A stretch of DNA of 64,000 nt from Hippasteria phrygiana (GCA_037893225.1 JAZGUH010000732.1:1-64000), one strand, 5' to 3'. Counted from the stretch's first letter, positions 1-11,946 are shown. Numbers and translations are program-made. Notes: a model not told the origin generated them from the sequence alone.

Positions 1-3000
1 GACCTCGACTCCACGCCCATGCAAGGATCCCGTCAGGTCCGTAGTAGCAGCGCCGGCACCCAGGGTAGCACAACTCGGCGACCAGTCCCGGTAGCACTGG
101 TCAACATCCCGTTCCGAGGACGCGGCTCTGCGACACAGAGCCTAAAATACTCTTCAACATTTTGCTCAAGCGTAACCAAATATTTTAACACACAAACAAT
201 CTACAAGAATAATACAACGTAAAAAGACTTACGGCCCAGCGAACAGGAATCAGCCAAATAACTAAAATGACGCACCTGTGATCGCAGTGCTAAGGTTCAC
301 AGCTTAGTGAACACGGGCCGACTAAAGTACTTTAAGGACACACCTGTGTCCGTAACACATGAGTATATACAAGGTAGTCTTGGTGATTGTCGCAAAAACA
401 GGCAGAAGTTGAGATGATCCCAATTGACTTGCATGTAATGAAATTCATGGCGTTATTCCAAACCGTGTTTGCCTCGTATTCGTGCAGCCAGATGGGGACG
501 GATATAGAAGTTCAAAGTGGACATCTGCTTTTCTGTTATCAAAATAGCAGAACAACATAATTTTTTTTGGGGGGGGGGGGGTTTTTGTAAAATGCATTTT
601 CTACTCTTCTTCTTTGCTGCTTCCAGAAAAGCAGATTTAACTTTTTACACTTCACTGGCGGTCCAAAAGCGGACTTCTGCTTTTCCGCTTTTCTACTACC
701 AGAATACTACATTGACCGTTTTCGACAAACCACTTTTCTGCCATCCAAGAAAGCAGATCGAATAATTCTGCCACAGTGGTCCAAAAGTGGCCATCGTCTT
801 TTCTGCTAGCAGAAAAGCAAATTTAACATTTTGGACAAATCTACTTTTCTGTTGTTCAAGAAAGCACATCGAACGGTTTTGCCACAGCGATCCAAAAGTG
901 CCCAGCTGCGCTGCAGCTATCTGCATGTACCCGCCAAAAAAATTGACTGCATAAAGTTATTCCGCTCTCTGTTACACGTCATCATCTGAGTGACAGATGA
1001 CCTACTGATGTTAGCGCTGGCTATTAACAAAGAACGGTTTCAAATTGATGACATGTTAACAAAAGAAAACATTATCACAATGCTTGGCGCTTAGCCGCCA
1101 TGATACAAAGTTGATTTAGAACCAGGCAACTGACATAACTCATCATCGCCTTGGAGCTAATTATATAGCACTTGTGTCAGAATAGTATTGTGCGCGATGC
1201 CAAAAATAATTACTGGAACGTGAACGTCAAGTAGAAAAGATCTACTTCTAGAGGGAGTGAGCGACCTTGGTGTGAGTGGGTTGTTGGTCAAAATAGTGGT
1301 TTGATGGCGCACTACTATGAGCATGATAAATCTTTAAAATCCTGTGCACGTTTGTGTATCCATTCGCTTGGAATTGGGTGCGTGAGACGTGGCCCATTTA
1401 TGCTTTCTTTACTGTACCTTTTGATCTTTTTAAATGTGAACGAACAGGCAATCGAAATATGCACTTTGGGTCTGATTCCCGTTGCTTACTGGTTTGAAAG
1501 GGCTTCCAAATTCTGCTTATTCCTTTATTTGCATCACATTTTTGGTGCGTATGTGCAAGTGCAAAATTGAATTCAATAAATCTAAACTAAAATCCTTACA
1601 ATTTTGGGAAGATTGATTTCTAACTTTAATCACACCACAATTACTTACGTTGGAATTTAATGTCATTATTATTTTAAGGAAAAAAAAGTTGCGAAAAAAA
1701 ACACTCCCAGAGAGGGGAAATAGGATATTATGTGACCTGAACATCCGTTGTTAGCATACCCAGGTGAAACTCCGATTTGCGCTATCCTTTTCATGTCGCC
1801 TACTCGCGTGAGAAAGAAAAGGTAGAAGGTGCGAAGCGCGCGTTTTTCCCCACTTGCAGTAGATAGATTACGTAGGAGCTTTACGTGGGAGTTTTAAAGG
1901 TACACACCGGCCTCTTTGGCGATGTTGGGGCGATTTTAGGCGCTAAATTAGATTTCACCATCACTGGAAGGGTTTTTCTTAATTAGAATATAAAGGTCCA
2001 AGCGCGACAACTTGAAATTTTCCCGTTTTCGTGTAATAAGAAAAAAAACGTTAGTCACGTGACTTTCTTGCACCAAATTTTGGTTCACGAAACTCACGTG
2101 ATCATTAGGGCTAGTTTTACTTCTGTTCTGGCGTCTGCAAAGGCGTAGCTTCAGGGAAACATTAGCCTAGTTTTAACCAGAGAGTGTCAACCGAAAAACA
2201 AAGCACGATATGGCCGGAGGTCAGGGCTGCGGTTTCCAAATGAACTTTATTCCACGGTGAACTGTAAAAGAGTACACAAAAACTTATATAATACTTTGAT
2301 CAATGTTTAAAGTGTAAAGATTTGTAAAAACACTCTTACAAACACTCAAATCACTTTATAAAGAGCAGTTTATGTAAAATAAGCATAAACCTTAAATACA
2401 GGGATCGCTCCACCAAGTAAGGGCGTGGGAGACCTGCTTTAGACTAAAATACAGGTATTGCTCACTTGCAGTAACTACCGAAATGCACGGAAGTCTAATT
2501 ATCTACGAACTACCGGGTGTTGAGCACTGAACATTATAATGATATCAAGGAAATGTGGCGGCAAATTGAACCCGAAAGCTACCTAAAGGGGGATCTAGAT
2601 GAATTTAAGTCCCAATAACTAATAGAGAATGCAAATTGCAATAAATGTACGCACATGGAAAATATCGACTCGGCAGAATTATCTTGAAAATAACGAAGAA
2701 ATACTGAAACACTTACTTGACTGTGGGACTGGGTGTATCTAGAAATGACTAAGGTGACCTGCTAGAATGACACAATGACTGAAGTAGGGCGAATAACTTG
2801 GATTTCTGAGAAAATACGGAAAAAGTATCTGACCTAAATGGCTTCCTAGATGATGCCGCACATGAGATCAGCTGGACTCCTGAATCTGAACAGCGCCCTC
2901 AAGGGTCTCTCCGGGTAAGTGACGACGGCCGTTTTCCAAACTGTACCTATTGTTTAATTGTTGATTATACTTCAATTTGGCGAAATTTAGGCGAAAGTCG

Positions 3001-3270
3001 TAACACTTTCCCTAAAGACCGGGCAACGGACCCATGTTTCACGAGATTTGGCGTTGGGCCAGCGCGGCATAGCCCCCACGGCCGCATAAATCTATCAACG
3101 CTGCACTCTACTGCACTGTACTGGCGCCGGCTGCGTGTACTACTGGTCGGCGGCTTGCGTCGACGCGTCGCAGAGCTGGTCAGCACTGCAGGCATGGGAC
3201 CCCGTCGAAGGCATGATCCCCGTCGTTGACACATGCAAATTGCAGTTTTACTCCTAAATCTGTGAAACAG
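1..3270. other. Non-coding flank, no gene recognised
   Basis: I see no convincing gene here. Short open frames exist in AT-rich DNA but none has a recognisable domain or splice context. The stretch holds a 12-base G run near 570, a tandem repeat at about 600-910 (entered separately) and an inverted CACGTGA pair near 2055-2100. Confidence 0.5.
600..910. repeat. Imperfect tandem repeat, ~118-120 bp unit
   Basis: About two and a half diverged units. Each carries the landmarks CTGGCGGTCCAAAAGCGG or CAGTGGTCCAAAAGTGG followed by a CTTTTCTG(C/T) motif. The GGTCCAAAAG(C/T)GG landmark recurs near 660, 778 and 890, giving the period. There is no coding evidence. Confidence 0.55.
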
Positions 3271-3274
3271 TGAA

Positions 3275-3607
3275 ATTTCTATTACTCCAAAGGCAAAGAA
3301 GAAAACGTTGTTTAGTGGTGGGGGCCGTCCTGCCAAATCATCCGCAGAGAAACGGAGGATATTGAGCGTACGGGCAGCCCAGAGAAGGGCCGACCGCTTT
3401 CGTGAAGCTGGTGAGGACCGCCTGGCGAAAGTGGTTGGACCAGCTAACCTAGCCAGATGGAAAACGCTGAGGGACCAAGCCCTCGGACTTGAGACTGATC
3501 ATGAAGACAGCATGAAAGATGCAGTATTTGCCAGAATTTGGTTGGATAGGTATGTAAGAATGACGTTTGACAGTGATGCTGTAGGGGCTCGACCATGTCT
3601 ACAGTAG
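3275..3607 (+). CDS. Possible coding exon of unknown family, basic and charged
   Basis: An open frame of about 100 codons that I do not recognise. It reads as a Lys/Arg-rich start (KKK, GRPAKSSAEKRR) followed by an amphipathic, charged helix-like segment with several RWxxLR and RxWLDRY-type patterns. This is more protein-like in composition than the surrounding frames. There is no clear ATG; an AG immediately before GCAAAG near 3290 could be a splice acceptor, which would make this an internal or terminal exon. No partner exon was found nearby. It could equally be a fragment of a repeat-encoded protein. Confidence 0.25.
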   Translation: MSITPKAKKKTLFSGGGRPAKSSAEKRRILSVRAAQRRADRFREAGEDRLAKVVGPANLARWKTLRDQALGLETDHEDSMKDAVFARIWLDRYVRMTFDSDAVGARPCLQ

Positions 3608-3659
3608 TAAATGGAAGGGGTTGCTGTGTGTGTGAAATTGTGTACATGTACATGTACAT

Positions 3660-6073
3660 TTGTCACAGTTTACATGGTATATTTATCCGTGTTCCGTGGG
3701 CGGTGAAGTTTTCACCCTCTTTTTATGATGTGTGTCACTATCTTTGGAAGTCGATGCAACGCTCTCTATGACTCGTGATCTTGTTGATTGATCTCTCACT
3801 GGTGATGACTTTGTATGTATAATTCTGGCTGTCCAACCGTGCAGACTGGATCACCGTGTCCTCTGTTTGACTTGCAATAGTTGTGGGATCCATAAGCAAA
3901 GCACCAGTCTGCAGGCAATCTTGCGCAATAATGTCACAAAAGGTGGACGGTTGTTGCGGCTGGAAAAGCGTATACCTTAACTTTTGACCTATTTCGGTTG
4001 TTTGATCATTTCTCGTTAATGTAATGAAATGTTGGTTATTTTTTTTCACAACAACCTTTTAAATAGTATAATCCATGATTCTGAATTTATTATTTGAGGC
4101 TGGTGTGTACCTTTAAGAGCAACGATAAATTGTTTTGGGTGTTGTCACATATCTAGTGGCAAGTGTATTTTTGTGTTTCCCTTCGGGTAAAAAGAAATAG
4201 AATAATAGAAACAATAAAAACAATATAAATACAAATATATAAATATATTAGGAATTGGGAATTGGGAAAATAAAATTTACCGTTTACCGTTAACGGTTAA
4301 GGGGTAACGGGTAACATGTTAACATGTCAGCATGTATCATGTAACATGTAACGTGTAACGTGTAACATTTAACTTAACTTTAACATTTAACATTTAACAT
4401 TTAACATTTAACATTGAAATTTAAATTTAAATTAAATGTTTTCATTTAAAATTTAAAATTTAAATGTAAAAAAGTTCGCTCAGTACTGCAGCGAGTTGCA
4501 AGTTGCACGTAGACTGTCGATTAACGACTGTAGGGGTGTGTGCATTTGTGTGTGTAAGTGTACGTACGTACGTAACCGCACGAAAAAATATAACGCATGC
4601 GTTCTTGAGATTTCCGGAAGTTAAGGTCATTTTTAGCACGATATCTCTATTTCGATTCGGCTAATTTTAAAGTTTGTACTAACTGATATTGTTAGAAACA
4701 CTTTTGTTAAGGATTCTTCAGTGGGTGAATTTCTTTTAAAAACTCAATGAATAGAAAGAAATTGGAAATACTATGAATTTGGCACGTTAATTTTCCTATT
4801 CGCGGTCTCCAGATCGCGCCACCAGGGGTGAACTTTCAGGCTCTATTGTGTGCCGAGAGGTAGGCTACCACCTTCTGTATAGACCGTGTAAGTCTCGCGA
4901 ATCAAGATCACGATTGAACTTCCGGGCACCTCCGAGCCGCCGGCTTTTGGACTTTTACGTGTGGTTAATTTTGTTTTCTATAATACTTTGTTTTTACGAA
5001 GATCTGAACCATTAAACGGCCATATTCTATATGGATGATAAATTCAAAATGAATTTTACAATATATGAAAACATGCATGACTGTCTAAATTATTGAAGAA
5101 AAGTAGGAACAAAAATTTGACCTGAGCGTCAGGTTGCAACGTGATTGTCTCTTTGTCGGGAAGAGAAAGCCCGACCCTCAAAACCCCTGTACTGCATGGC
5201 GAATGACGTACGTATGACGTGCTAGACTTTTTCGTTCTCCTTTTCCCTAATTTGATATATCGTTCACATATTTGTAAATTGAAATGAAAATAATATTTTG
5301 CTAAAAGTTTGTATCTACCTTTCAGTAAAAAGAACAGCTCAAAACAAATTATTCAAGAAAACTACTCGCTTTACACGTTAAAGCTCCTATTCGAGGTGCA
5401 CGGAAGTTCGGTTACTCGTAAACTCTCGTACGATCTCGGGGTCAACTTACACGCTCTATTAGGAGGTAGGGACTGTTGGTAGTGTTGTGTGAAGTCGGTT
5501 TCGGTTCCTTGTTTAATGGCCGAGTTGTATTGTGATCACTGGCTCCTAGGGCGAGTTATGGTTTATATCCCCTGGCTTAGGGACCGGAAGTGCGGCGGTA
5601 TCTCGATAAATCGGCTCCGATAACCTGGCTTCGGACCCGTGTTAGACTTGCCAGTCTTGCCGACCATGCCCTGCTAGCTTCTAGTGCGTAATCGGGTTGA
5701 CGGGCTTTTACTGGCGGTGTGGTGCGAAACGTTCCTGCCACACGAGAGTGCGAGACAATAGGGCGTGGCCGTAACCGCTCGTCACCTGTCGAGTGGGGGC
5801 GACATTCCTAGACTTACTACAGCTCACGTATAGTTCCGCATGCCTGGCAATTCTGAGATGCTCTGCTGTAACTGTATCGTGTTACAAAAGCCCTCCTGTA
5901 TAATGGAAGTGTAAAAGCGCCCTCTATAAAGATACACATCAAGAACGAGGGGCGAGATTAGTCTTGAATAATCCAGTACACGTTGAGTCTTCTTACATGT
6001 CATATGGTATCTTCAGTCTGTTTGTTATTAGTGGTTGGGTGTGAGGTCATCGTCATTCAAAGACACGGCAGGT
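3660..6073. other. Non-coding flank left of the Polinton
   Basis: No gene recognised. From 4180 to 4470 it is low-complexity AT-rich DNA with short iterations of ACATTTA and TAACATGTAACGTG. A short tandem CGTA run lies near 4561. Nothing else stands out up to the target duplication of the Polinton at 6074. Confidence 0.45.
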
Positions 6074-6079
6074 GACGTG
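6074..6079 (+). other. Target site duplication, left copy (GACGTG)
   Basis: The hexamer GACGTG directly precedes the AGTAGT terminus and is identical to 22414-22419. Confidence 0.9.
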
Positions 6080-6303
6080 AGTAGTGTGTTGGGTCTACAG
6101 TGGACTCATTAGCATAATTACAGGAAAAACAAAAGGCACCTAAGAATCTTTAGGGGAATCATTAGCATCAAATCAAAGAAAAACATAAGGAACCTAAAAA
6201 TCTTGATAGGACAGCGTAGGACGTAAGAATCTTAATAGGACAGGATATGGATGAACCTAAGAATCTTTAGCGGACCATTAGTATAATTAAAGGAAAAACA
6301 AAA
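6080..6303 (+). repeat. Left terminal inverted repeat of the Polinton
   Basis: About 220 bp that match the reverse complement of 22194-22413 with scattered substitutions. It is itself built of degenerate modules: CATTAGCATAATTA, then AGGAAAAACAAAAGG, then CCTAAGAATCTTTAG(C/G)GG, then ATAGGACAGGATATGG. Similar GGACCTAGGAATCTCTATAGGACAG modules continue beyond the repeat to about 6480. Confidence 0.9.
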
Positions 6304-6439
6304 GGAACCTAGGAATCTCTATAGGACAGCGTAGGACCTAGGAATCTCTATAGGACAGTATAGGACCTAGACATTTTTATCAGACAGGGTATGTGCATAA
6401 CCTTGGAGGAAAAAACCTGAGAATATCCATAGGACAGGA

Positions 6440-6446
6440 TATAAAT
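6440..6446 (+). promoter_or_regulatory. Candidate TATA box for the PC4-domain gene
   Basis: TATAAAT lies 123 bases upstream of the chosen ATG at 6569, just inside the left terminal repeat region. Inferred from sequence and position only. Confidence 0.4.
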
Positions 6447-6568
6447 TGTGAGAGCCCAAAAATCTCTAGCGGACAGCAGGAGGGGGCATAAAGAGCGCCG
6501 AGTTCGTGTGTACCATCAGTTCGCTCGTATCCAACAACCTGACGTCGAGAACGACACCACCGATAAAG

Positions 6569-7739
6569 ATGGCCGCACCAATGAGATTTTACACTGCACC
6601 TACCTCATCTTCTTCGTCATACGATGTAGCTGGTAGCCGTCACGAAGTACGCAAGTACACGCCAGTGAAGCCCAAGTGGTTAGCCGATGCCGACCCTGAG
6701 CGACTTCAGCGGCTAGAACAGCGTATGGTTACCCGTGCTGAAGATCGCAGTACACCCTTTCCGCCTACTACTCCTGTGAAGCGCAAACGAGAGGAGGAAC
6801 CATCTACCTCAACCAGGTTCCAGATCACGGATATGCGGCATGCCGTGGTGGAGCCTTTTAAAGGTGACATCTATGTGAAGATTCGAGACTACGTACAGAT
6901 TAAGGGCAAGGGATACTGGATCGGCCCTCGCGGTATCAACTTGAAGGTGAAGGAGTGGAAGACGCTCGTAGAGATGATACCTGCAATCACCAAGGCTGTC
7001 GAAGAACTAGAGGTATGTATCATCACGGTCTTTATTTTTTTTTTTTTTACTATCTCACACAGGTCAGACCCATTGTTTAATTATTACATGACTTTTAACG
7101 CTAATGAACTGTTTTTGTTTCTTACCCTTTCAGGATCAAGAACGTGCGAAGAAGATGAAGCGTGACAGCGATGACCAGGATGTACCTATTACGTCCGCTG
7201 CATCTGCCGCGTGTGCTACACTTGTGCTGGACTCGGACGTGGTGGCCGACTCTGAAGGGGCTCACGATGTACCCGTCTCGGCAAACCAGGAGGAGATGGA
7301 GAAAGGAAGCTGTGAGGAACTTGCGTTTAATATTATCCAATCACTTATAGTCCCCCGTATTCTAAAGAACGTAGAAAAAATCTGTGGAAAAGAATGTTAT
7401 GGATGTAATCTTCCCATGATGGATGACGTGACACAGACAAATCATGATTGTATGATGCTGCCTATATCTGAAAAGGTAGAGAGGTACTTTGACCAAGCTT
7501 TAGATGAAATCATTGATACTGATTTAGGGAAATGTAGAATGGAATGGAATTTAACAGCGAGTGCCAACAAACGCATTGCTTTACACTTTCCTACTATTCA
7601 CGGCACAAACCGTCTCTTCACCAAGTACATCAATTTACACGTCAAAAATGAACCAATGACTCAGTTCTGTACGACATTTGCCATGCAGATGGAAATTATT
7701 TTGAAGTTTAATTTGTATCCACCATTTGTTTGTGTTTAA
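6569..7739 (+). CDS. PC4-like ssDNA-binding protein with C-terminal Cys-rich domain (two exons)
   Basis: Exon 1 is 6569-7012 and exon 2 is 7134-7739, 349 residues when spliced. Residues 88-148 match the PC4/Sub1 transcription coactivator fold, which binds single-stranded DNA: FKGDIYVKIRDY, then YWIGPRGINLKVKEW, then a final helix with MIPAITKAVEEL. Residues before this are basic and Ser/Pro-rich with a nuclear-signal-like KRKR. The C-terminal part contains ICGKECYGC and a downstream HDC, plausibly a zinc site. I recall this Cys-rich tail from other animal Polinton proteins. The ATG at 6569 was chosen for its good context (AAAGATGG); an in-frame ATG at 6506 is an alternative. It is the first gene after the left repeat, so an early regulatory or replication role is a reasonable inference. 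No lesion is visible. Confidence 0.75.
7013..7133 (+). other. Spliceosomal intron in the PC4-like gene
   Basis: GTATGT donor after GAACTAGAG and a pyrimidine-rich TTTCTTACCCTTTCAG acceptor. Length is 121 bp, phase 0. Removing it joins two open frames that otherwise end in unrelated residues. The intron contains a 12-base T run. Confidence 0.8.
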
Positions 7740-8060
7740 ACGAATGCATCAATTTAAAATAATGATTTTTGTTTAATGACTGTTTGCAGACTTCATGTTT
7801 ATAATCAATTTTAGATATATTTTTGCTCGGTAAAGTTAGTGTTTAAACGAATGCATCAATTCAAAATAATGATATTTTGTTTAATGACTGTTTGCAGACT
7901 TCATGTATATAATCAATTTTAGATTTCTTTTTGCTCAGTAAAGTTAGTGTTTAAACGAATGCATCGATTCAATATAATGTTATTTTGTTTAATTATTGTG
8001 TTTAATTCTATTTCTTTTCTTTTGCTCAGTAAAGTTAGTGTTTAAACAAATGTTTAACTT
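7734..8060 (+). repeat. Tandem repeat, ~107 bp unit, about three copies
   Basis: Units begin GTTTAAACGAATGCAT at 7734, 7841 and 7949, with a partial GTTTAAACAAATG at 8040. Each unit ends in TTTGCTC(A/G)GTAAAGTTAGT. The first unit starts exactly over the stop codon of the PC4-like gene. The unit's end motif recurs on the same strand near 22075, close to the right terminal repeat. 8060-8300 is AT-rich with AATAAA at 8287-8292 and no gene. Confidence 0.8.
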
Positions 8061-8359
8061 AAAAAGAAATTTTTTTTTTTTAAATGTATTTTTGCTTAAT
8101 GACTGTTATGTTAAATAAATGTTACTATCATCGTAATCACTGGCTGTCTACTTAACAAATAAATAAATGAAATTTCGTAAAAATGTCGTTGAAAAGAATA
8201 ATGCAAAATAGTAGCAATACAAAAATTACAGAAAATGATAGAAATGTTTAAGTTGTGTTCATTTATGTAAAGACCCGTCTGTTCAGAATAAAGGTTAGAT
8301 AAAATAAACTGTCATTTGTATATTATGCATCAGTAAGGTCGGATCATGGATGGTCGCGA

Positions 8360-9418
8360 GAGTTAATAAAGACTTTGTATTACGACATAGATCGTGAAAG
8401 TGGTTTGAGCAGTATTGACAAATTGTATCGTGCCGCGAAGCAAGAGGGCAAGTACGAGATAACGCGAAAGCAAATACAAGACTTTCTTAGTAGTCAGGAT
8501 GTGTATACGTTACATAAACCCGCTAGAAAGAGGTACCCTGGAAATAAAGTCTTATCCGTAGGACGGAATGAAATACATCAGTTGGACTTGGTGGACCTAT
8601 CCAATCTAGCAAAGTACAACAATGGAAACAAATACCTATTGACATGGATCGATGTATTTTCTAAATACGCATGGGTGATTCCTTTGAAAAACAAAACTGG
8701 AAAGGTTCTGACTGAAGCCTTTAAAGAGAATATTAAGTCTAGCCGGAGAAAGCCCATAATGATTCATACCGATAAAGGCAGTGAGTTTACCAATCGTCAG
8801 TTTCAGGATTTTCTTAAAACTGAAGACGTACATTTCTATACAACAAACAGCGAAGTGAAGGCTTCTATCGTGGAGAGATTCAACAGAACTCTAAAGTCCC
8901 GGATCTGGCGGTATTTTACCCACGCAAAATCTCTAAAGTACATCGCTGTATTACCACAACTAGTGACGGTATACAATAATTCGTATCACCGTTCAATCAA
9001 AATGAAACCCTCGGAGGTGGATGGTAAGAATGAAAGTCTAGTTTGGAAAAATATTTTCTCGAGGCAAACACTTTCCTCAAAGTTTAAATTTGAAGTCGGT
9101 GATCAAGTAAGAGTCAGTAAACAGCGATCGACGTTCGAAAAGTCATACCTTCCAGGGTGGTCCGAAGAAATATAAACGGTGGCCAAACGCAATGGACGTC
9201 AAAAAGGACCTGTGTATAAGCTGAAGGATTATTTGGGTGAAGAAATTCAGGGTATATTTTATGAGCAGGAATTACAAAAGATTCGCAAAACCGACGATCT
9301 TTACCAAGTGGAGAGAGTGATTCGTAAGCGCAAGAGGAAGGGCAAGACAGAATATTTCGTTAAATGGTTGGGTTATCCTTCAACATTCAACAGTTGGGTG
9401 ACGGATCTGCAAAAGTAA
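8360..9418 (+). CDS. Polinton retroviral-type DDE integrase with C-terminal chromodomain (one in-frame stop)
   Basis: Catalyses insertion of the element. The core carries acidic residues in HQLDLVDLS, in IHTDKGSEF and in ASIVERFNRTLK, the last two about 34 residues apart, matching the DDE integrase pattern. Before the core is the family's KLYRAAKQEGKYEITRKQI...YTLHKPARKRYP segment. A chromodomain (ERVIRKRKRKGKTEYFVKWLGYP...SWV) occupies 9310-9412 and may guide insertion to modified chromatin. An in-frame TAA at 9173-9175 (after GWSEEI) separates the core from the chromodomain; the frame is the same on both sides, so this is a single nonsense change. No ATG opens the frame. It is open from about 8303, and an ATG at 8350 is in another frame, so the true start is lost, shifted or spliced. 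Confidence 0.88.
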
Positions 9419-9427
9419 GGACGCAAT

Positions 9428-10517
9428 ATGGCATCGTCATCTACGCAATTTTACGTCACACTGCCCAGCAATTATTCCATATCTTTGTATCCGGACAATA
9501 CATTGGCTAGTTACACAACGCGTCTGGTAAAACAAATTAATCTGACTGGTAGTTGGGAAGTTGCACTGACAGAAATCCATTATCCTTTTTTCTTGGTATA
9601 ATGTCACCGAAGACAATAACTCCTTCACCTTCAGCGAACACGGCATTCTGCAGACCTATCGCAGGATATCGCCTGGGTTTTACCATTCTGTTCGGGAAAT
9701 TATCGACGCTATTAACAGAGAAATGAGCGAAACTGGTAGAAATAATATCACCATCAACCTGGATAGGCACACCGGAAGAGTTAAAATAAAACTCAGAGAG
9801 GGGGCCCACATTCATTTTAACGATCAGCTGTATCGCACGCTGGGATTGAAATTTAAAGCGGTCAATGTAAATGTACATGGACATTTACCAGTGGATGTGA
9901 ACGGTGGATTTTACGGCATATACGTATACTGCGACATTGCCGAGAACCAGTTAGTGGGAGATCTGAGCGCGCCATTACTGAGAATTGTCCCCGTACAGAC
10001 ACCGGGGGCTACGCAGGGAGATGTAATTGCTCATACGTTTAACACACCTCACTACGTTCCTGTAAAAAGGAAAAACTTTGAGGTTATACACATGGATATA
10101 AGAATGGACACGGGCGAGAAAGTGCCATTTCAGCGTGGGAAACTCACGACAACACTGTCTTCATTTCCGAAGAAGTCGCCCTGCACTGTTTTAAGAATGT
10201 CTGACTACAAGAGATACTACCGAAACCAGGCCGGAGGCTCGGGTGATTTTTTCAGGGGTGCCCCGGTTCAAAGAGGATACGGACTTGGACATATTTTAGG
10301 GGGTCTTTTTAGATCGGCTTTACCGGTTATCAAACAAGGAGCAAAAATGTTTGGTAAGCAGGCTTTAAAGACAGGAGTCGAAATTGCCTCAGACGCCCTC
10401 AACGGTCAAAATATGAAAACTGCTACAAAAAAACGAATACAGCAGGCTGGAAGGGAAATGGTGTCACGCGCTACAGAAGGACTTTCTAAAAAAGTACCCG
10501 GCAGAGGGAACGTTTAA
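9428..10517 (+). CDS. Minor capsid/penton-like protein with basic Gly-rich tail (one frameshift)
   Basis: Starts nine bases after the integrase stop with ATGGCATCG. The N-terminal part (TQFYVTLPSN...YPDNTLASYTTRL...WEVALTEIHYP) and the later YVPVKRKNFEVIHMDIRMD...VPFQRGK segment are characteristic of the minor capsid protein of animal Polintons, predicted in the family to be a single jelly-roll. The C-terminal third (RGAPVQRGYGLGHILGGLFR, then a Lys-rich helix) resembles the basic, membrane- or core-interacting tail of that family. One extra T in the T run at about 9585-9592 shifts the frame and gives a stop near 9600. The remaining 264 codons from 9723 are open. The lesion lies in a homopolymer and could be a sequencing error. 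Confidence 0.75.
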
Positions 10518-10609
10518 AAAGGAGTGCAACTGGTGTATCGCGCAGAAAGCCCCCGAGCAAGCGACCGAAGAGGACCCCCGATATCTTTGATTAGCAATAA
10601 CAACGCAAA

Positions 10610-11938
10610 ATGGCATTCATCAGCAAACACTCGGGCGAATGTACAAAGTCAGAATTGGATCTATTCTCTGTCCCACCCACCCAGACGTCTATTACAAAAG
10701 GCCAGTGGGTACAGTATAACCCTCTGACCAATATCATAGACTCGGACTCTATAGAATTCAACGTGACCGGATCGACCGAACACTACCTGGATTTGTCGCA
10801 CACTCTATTGAATGTAAAGGTAAAAATTGTAAGCAAAACTGGTACTGACCTCGACGCTGATGTACCCGTCGGACCCGTCAATCTGTTCCTGGACTCCTTG
10901 TTCTCCGAGGTAGACGTCATGCTGAACGATAAACTCGTCTCGTCATCTTCAAACACGTACGCGTACCGTGCCCTAATGGAAACCCTTTTGACCTATGGAC
11001 CGGCATCCAAGCAGTCTCAGCTGACCGCGGCCTTATTTTACAAAGACACCGCTGGGAAAATGGATGCTAACGATCCTACACTGGATGATAATTTCAACGA
11101 TGGGTTGAAGAGACGGTATAAATTTACCAAAGAGAGTAAGATAATCAATCTGCTAGGACCAATTCACGGGGATATATTTTTTCAAGATAGATTTTTACTG
11201 AACGGTGTCAACCTGAAACTAAAGTTCCATCGCAGCAAGAATTCTTTCTGTCTGTTAACCCCCCTGGCCGATCAGAACTACAGAGTGAAAATCTTGGATG
11301 CTTCTCTCTACGTGAGAAAAGTCATTGTCAGCCCAACGGTGGCCTTGGCCCATGCTAAAACGCTGCAAAGTGCAACTGCGAAATACCCTCTGCGCAGAGT
11401 GGAAGTCAAAACCTTTTCCATTCCACAGGGAAATCAGTCATTTACCCGCGAAAACCTATTCTTGGGTCAGATACCCAAACGCGTGGTGATCGGAATGGTG
11501 GACAATGCGGCTTACAACGGTGAATACAACAAGAACCCTTTCAATTTCAAGCATTACGGTTTAAATTTCCTTGGACTGTATGTGGACAACGAGCAGACAC
11601 CGTGGCGGCCTCTCCAGCCTAAATTTTCCGGGAAAGATGGCACGTACATGATAGCGTATCAAACTTTGTACTCGGGTATAAATACACTCTACCAGGACAT
11701 AGGCAATAAGATTAACAGAGAGGGTTACGAGGCACGGTACTCCCTCTATGCATTTGATCTGTCGCCCGATATGTCATGCGGATCTCATTTTAACCTGGTA
11801 AAGCGCAGTAACTTGGGTGTGGAGCTTCAGTTTGCCACGGCACTACCAACAACCGTCAACGTGCTGGTATACAGTGAATTTGAGAGTATCCTAGAAGTGG
11901 ACGGGAGCCGGAATATTCTGATTGATTACTCCAACTGA
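10610..11938 (+). CDS. Polinton major capsid protein (hexon-like)
   Basis: An uninterrupted 442-codon frame. The start MAFISKHSGECTKSELDLFS followed by VPPTQTSI and the later VGPVNLFLDSLFSEVD, TYAYRALMETLLTYG and FYKDTAGKMD segments match the conserved animal protein often labelled F54H12.2-like. That protein corresponds to the major capsid protein of Polintons and adintoviruses, predicted to have the double jelly-roll fold of the adenovirus hexon class. The ATG at 10610 was chosen because it gives the family N-terminus. It lies 92 bases after the penton stop and eight bases before the protease ATG. No frameshift or stop is present, in contrast to the polymerase. Confidence 0.88.
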   Translation: MAFISKHSGECTKSELDLFSVPPTQTSITKGQWVQYNPLTNIIDSDSIEFNVTGSTEHYLDLSHTLLNVKVKIVSKTGTDLDADVPVGPVNLFLDSLFSEVDVMLNDKLVSSSSNTYAYRALMETLLTYGPASKQSQLTAALFYKDTAGKMDANDPTLDDNFNDGLKRRYKFTKESKIINLLGPIHGDIFFQDRFLLNGVNLKLKFHRSKNSFCLLTPLADQNYRVKILDASLYVRKVIVSPTVALAHAKTLQSATAKYPLRRVEVKTFSIPQGNQSFTRENLFLGQIPKRVVIGMVDNAAYNGEYNKNPFNFKHYGLNFLGLYVDNEQTPWRPLQPKFSGKDGTYMIAYQTLYSGINTLYQDIGNKINREGYEARYSLYAFDLSPDMSCGSHFNLVKRSNLGVELQFATALPTTVNVLVYSEFESILEVDGSRNILIDYSN

Positions 11939-11946
11939 ATGTCTAG

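Noticed and set aside
1301..1570. 89-codon frame with hydrophobic segments
   Set aside because: Low complexity, no conserved pattern, no neighbouring exon; overlapping minus frame of equal quality.
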